This document shows, piece after piece, positions 61,342 to 64,000 of a stretch of DNA of 64,000 bases (position 1 is the stretch's first letter; each line of letters begins with the position of its first letter). Under the pieces are notes generated by a model. The model saw nothing but the letters and a program-made list of their open reading frames with translations, did no database searches and was not told where the DNA came from. The position numbers were made by a program, and so were the translations under genes. The DNA is from Leptofilum sp965223285 (lineage in GTDB: Bacteria > Chloroflexota > Anaerolineae > Promineifilales > Promineifilaceae): contig NZ_OZ244997.1 in NCBI RefSeq assembly GCF_965223285.1, positions 6,262,001 to 6,326,000 of the forward strand. The letters run 5' to 3'.

Positions 61342-63870
61342 CTAGAGAGCTTGCTCCATTTTCTGCGCGTTTTGCGCTTGGTCTAAACTGTTTTGCAAAT
61401 CTTCTGCCAATTGAATGACGTGTGGTCTATGCAATATGCTGCTGTGCGAACCTGGAAGCGTACGCACGATGATAGGTCTGCTCACGTATGCCACCCACTC
61501 ATTGGCATGATTGCCTGGATTCAACAGAGGCCGGCTCTTCGCCTCGTAAACAATCACCTCACCGTCATATCCAGAATGGGTATAGTGAAGCAGCGCATCC
61601 AAATGGGATTCGATGAGCTTCTGCCGATATTCAGGCAAATCGTCTGCCTGATCAATCACATCGGTTGCTGTCATACCGGCATCCCTAGATTGGGAACGGA
61701 TTTTTTGCCAGAGTGCCCGCAAAGCAACCCGCCCTTTACGCCGAACGCGGGAATATATTTCTCCACCGCCCAGGCGCATAAATTCACGTAGCCATGACGG
61801 GGTATTATGCACAAAATTGATAAGGAAACGGCCGTTCAGCGGGGCACGCTCGCTCAAATCTGCTGGTGGGGGATCGATGACAGTTAAAATCGGCACTTCT
61901 TCCCCTGCCGCTTGCAGTTGGCGCGCAACTTCATAGGCAATGTCGCCACCCATGCAGTAACCACCCAGGTAGTAAGGTCCTGTGGGCTGCACACGTCGAA
62001 TTTGCTTCAAATAGTACGCTGCCATCTCGTCCAGACGATCAAATGGCTCTGCTTCGCCATCCAACCCGCGTGCCTGAATACCATAAAACGGCTGGTCATC
62101 ATCCATCAAATCCGCTAAATCCTTAAGCCACAATATATCCCCTGTGACCCCGTGAATGCAGAAGAAAGGTGGTTTGCTGCCTTTGCTGCGGATGGGGACC
62201 AGAGACGTCCAAGAATCTCCATCTGTCCCTTGGCGCATAAGGTCAGCCAAAGCCGCAATGGTGGGAGCCTGAAACAAGGTAGCCAGGGGCAGGTTGTGCC
62301 CGGTCACAGATTGCAGCTCTGTAAACAGGCGAACAGCCATCCAGGAGTTGCCCCCTAAATCAAAGAAGTCATCATGGACACTAATTTGTTCCACACCCAG
62401 TACGGATTGCCACGCGCCCGCCAGTTGCTGTTCCAGTTCATCACGCGGGGCCACATAAACGACATTGGCGGTGGTAATCGTACCGTTTTGGTATGTTGTG
62501 TCAGCAGCAATTTCACCAGAAACGGCCGTTGGCAAATCTAACTCGTTCAAAGGCAGATCAGAATCTGCCAGATAAGCTGTTAGCAACGTATCAAAGATGT
62601 TCAGCGTCAGTTCACGCTCAGCAGGCGTAAAGACATCTTCATGAAAATCGAAGAAAAAAGTGAGCGAACCATCAGACTCAAATTCATGGATGTGCAGGGC
62701 AAAACTATCGCTACCTGCTCCTGGATGCACCAGTTCTTGCTCAACAGGTGCTTCCCCAAAATGCAGCTTAGGACGATGATGGAAGTTAAACATCAAATCC
62801 AGCAAATTGTTCTGCAAGGCAACGGCCGAACCATATTGGTAATGTACCAATGTACGCTGGAGTGATTTGCTAATTTTCTTGGTCAGGCTAGGGAAAGTCT
62901 CGCCCTCCTCAAAGGTTACCAGCAACGGAGCAATTTCCATGAGCAGACCAATGGTTTGCTTCATCGCCTCTGTAGGCCGGTTGTGGAAGGGCATCATGGT
63001 AGCCAGGCGGTGGTTGCCTGTCATGATGTGCAGTTGAGCAAAGTAAAGGGTAAGCAGCACGTTTAACATACCCAAATCATGCGTCATTAAAATGACGCCG
63101 GGTCGCTGCATGGCATCTTTTAGTTGCTGCGATCTTTCCGGGTCGAGCGGCACTGGAATGCGCTGCATGTGATGGCTTTTCTTTTTGGGAGAACGGCCGT
63201 AAAACTTCAAAGGCTCTATGCCATCAGCCAGTGCGTTCTGCCAATAAGCGGCAGACTTTTGGTAACGAGGGGAAGTACGATATCCTTGTTCAAACTCAAA
63301 ATAGGATTCAAACGTTGGCAACTCTGGTAGCTCACCCATGCTCCCATCTTCCAATGCATCTGTATACAACGCCATGACATGATCGTATACCAGGAAAACA
63401 GACGCAGCGTCCGTTGTAAGATGATGCTGGTTAATAAACCAGAGATAATCGGCCTCCGCCAGCTTCACCAATACAGAATCATAAGCACATTGCGTGAGAT
63501 CGAACGATTGTTGGCTACGCTCCTGAATCCATTGGGTTAAATGAGTTTCAAAATCAGCCACCTCAGAGAAATCAAGACATTGTAAGGGGTGGGGTGGCGC
63601 ATCAAGTACCGTACGCTGGGGGACACCTGCTTCCTCGCGAATGACTGTACGCAGCGCATCGCTTTGTGCCACAACCTTGGCAAATGCCTCTGCAAAAATT
63701 GCAGCATCCACCGGTGCCTGCCAGTGAAACGTGAGAACGACATTGAACAACGGCGAATTGGGTCGCAAACTTTGTCCCACCCAGTAGATCATCTGCAATT
63801 TGGTGAGGTTAGAGTTGGAATAAATGTCTTTTGGCGACGTCAAATTTTCTATAGTTGTTGAAGCCTGCAT
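61342..63870 (-). CDS. C-PCP-TE protein without adenylation domain (paralogue)
   Basis: The 842-residue protein has a C domain ('HHLTTDAAS' near 149), a PCP ('LGGNSWMAV' near 505) and a thioesterase whose nucleophile motif reads 'GGYCMGG' near 637, Cys replacing Ser. I chose the ATG at 63870, which gives a start MQAS like the paralogue's MQAN. A TTG at 63879 would add three residues and is too close to GAGGAG. The domain plan is the same as at 58714-61200, so the pair arose by duplication and then diverged, including at the TE nucleophile. Confidence 0.88.
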   Translation of the reverse strand: MQASTTIENLTSPKDIYSNSNLTKLQMIYWVGQSLRPNSPLFNVVLTFHWQAPVDAAIFAEAFAKVVAQSDALRTVIREEAGVPQRTVLDAPPHPLQCLDFSEVADFETHLTQWIQERSQQSFDLTQCAYDSVLVKLAEADYLWFINQHHLTTDAASVFLVYDHVMALYTDALEDGSMGELPELPTFESYFEFEQGYRTSPRYQKSAAYWQNALADGIEPLKFYGRSPKKKSHHMQRIPVPLDPERSQQLKDAMQRPGVILMTHDLGMLNVLLTLYFAQLHIMTGNHRLATMMPFHNRPTEAMKQTIGLLMEIAPLLVTFEEGETFPSLTKKISKSLQRTLVHYQYGSAVALQNNLLDLMFNFHHRPKLHFGEAPVEQELVHPGAGSDSFALHIHEFESDGSLTFFFDFHEDVFTPAERELTLNIFDTLLTAYLADSDLPLNELDLPTAVSGEIAADTTYQNGTITTANVVYVAPRDELEQQLAGAWQSVLGVEQISVHDDFFDLGGNSWMAVRLFTELQSVTGHNLPLATLFQAPTIAALADLMRQGTDGDSWTSLVPIRSKGSKPPFFCIHGVTGDILWLKDLADLMDDDQPFYGIQARGLDGEAEPFDRLDEMAAYYLKQIRRVQPTGPYYLGGYCMGGDIAYEVARQLQAAGEEVPILTVIDPPPADLSERAPLNGRFLINFVHNTPSWLREFMRLGGGEIYSRVRRKGRVALRALWQKIRSQSRDAGMTATDVIDQADDLPEYRQKLIESHLDALLHYTHSGYDGEVIVYEAKSRPLLNPGNHANEWVAYVSRPIIVRTLPGSHSSILHRPHVIQLAEDLQNSLDQAQNAQKMEQAL

Positions 63871-63887
63871 TCTCAGCAATTTCTCCT

Positions 63888-64000
63888 CTAGCCAAATGAA
63901 TATTTATACAGCTTTTTAGCTGGTGAGCGGCTTACAACCCACATCAAGAACAGCGGCACGCCCAAGGCACACACTATCATAATCGGTTGGTACAAAATCT
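63888..64000 (-). CDS. 3' end of a membrane protein (continues outside window)
   Basis: On the minus strand an open frame enters from the right edge and stops with TAG at 63888-63890. The 36 visible residues hold one hydrophobic helix, 'IVCALGVPLFLMWVV', followed by a basic tail 'SRSPAKKLYKYSFG'. This is the C-terminus of an integral membrane protein, perhaps an acyltransferase or transporter. It is nine bases or so upstream of the first C-PCP-TE gene and probably in the same transcript. Too little is visible for a family call. Confidence 0.5.
   Translation of the reverse strand, partial: ILYQPIMIVCALGVPLFLMWVVSRSPAKKLYKYSFG

Noticed and set aside
1..64000. CRISPR arrays, tRNA or rRNA genes, integrase or complete insertion sequence
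   Set aside because: No regular spaced direct repeats, no cloverleaf-like sequence with CCA end, and no transposase-like protein was found; only small repeats are present.

Overview
This 64 kb window reads as one contig from a moderately GC-rich bacterium that I would place provisionally in Chloroflexota (Anaerolineae/Promineifilum-like lineages). The hints are a UPF0182 giant membrane protein, a glucosylglycerate/mannosylglucosylglycerate-type solute cassette, a ba3-type oxidase operon with a cytochrome b fusion protein, and a DUF1638 gene beside a homocysteine methyltransferase. This is inference from gene content; no rRNA or ribosomal protein gene is present. A genome-scale signature runs through everything: the palindromic octamer ACGGCCGT (usually AACGGCCGTT) occurs about 105 times by eye count, where one or two are expected.

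Layout. 1-4.1 kb: a GH38 fragment, a small nested inverted repeat, a GH13_18 phosphorylase-type enzyme and a GT4 glycosyltransferase, probably a glucosyl/mannosyl-glycerate solute cassette. 4.2-8.2 kb (minus): a tocopherol-cyclase-like protein, a zinc-ribbon membrane protein, a Phd/VapC toxin-antitoxin pair, an unknown membrane protein and a 51-codon relic of a large DNA methyltransferase. 8.5-13 kb (plus): UPF0182 protein, homocysteine/betaine methyltransferase, DUF1638. 13.1-21.1 kb (minus): respiratory block with an NsrR-like Rrf2 regulator, two SCO proteins, ba3-type oxidase subunits IIA/II/I, heme farnesyltransferase, a lipoprotein cytochrome c and a cytochrome b-ferredoxin-MvhD fusion. 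21.5-25.1 kb: DUF3307, Crp/Fnr regulator, D-Ala-D-Ala-ligase-like ATP-grasp enzyme, YceI-like protein. 25.1-25.4 kb: an unassigned structured RNA candidate with its own promoter and a strong terminator. 25.5-35.1 kb: a complete Mrp antiporter operon (A/B fused, C-G), a CaCA exchanger, an SLC13/TrkA-C permease, and a TauE permease on the other strand. 35.3-36.7 kb: dihydropyrimidinase.

36.7-64 kb (minus) is a hybrid NRPS/PKS cluster. In transcription order it holds the end of a membrane protein, two A-less C-PCP-TE proteins, a formyltransferase/half-C/A/PCP protein with a luciferase-like monooxygenase inserted in its A domain (Gly-type code), a KS-AT-KR-DH-ACP-TE polyketide synthase, an MbtH protein, an A-PCP-C-A-PCP NRPS (exact Thr code, then an aromatic-type code), a C-A-PCP-TE NRPS and an Sfp-type phosphopantetheinyl transferase. 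The dedicated PPTase and MbtH protein suggest it is self-sufficient. Four terminal thioesterases, two with Cys in place of the catalytic Ser, are the most unusual aspect. The cluster continues beyond the right edge.
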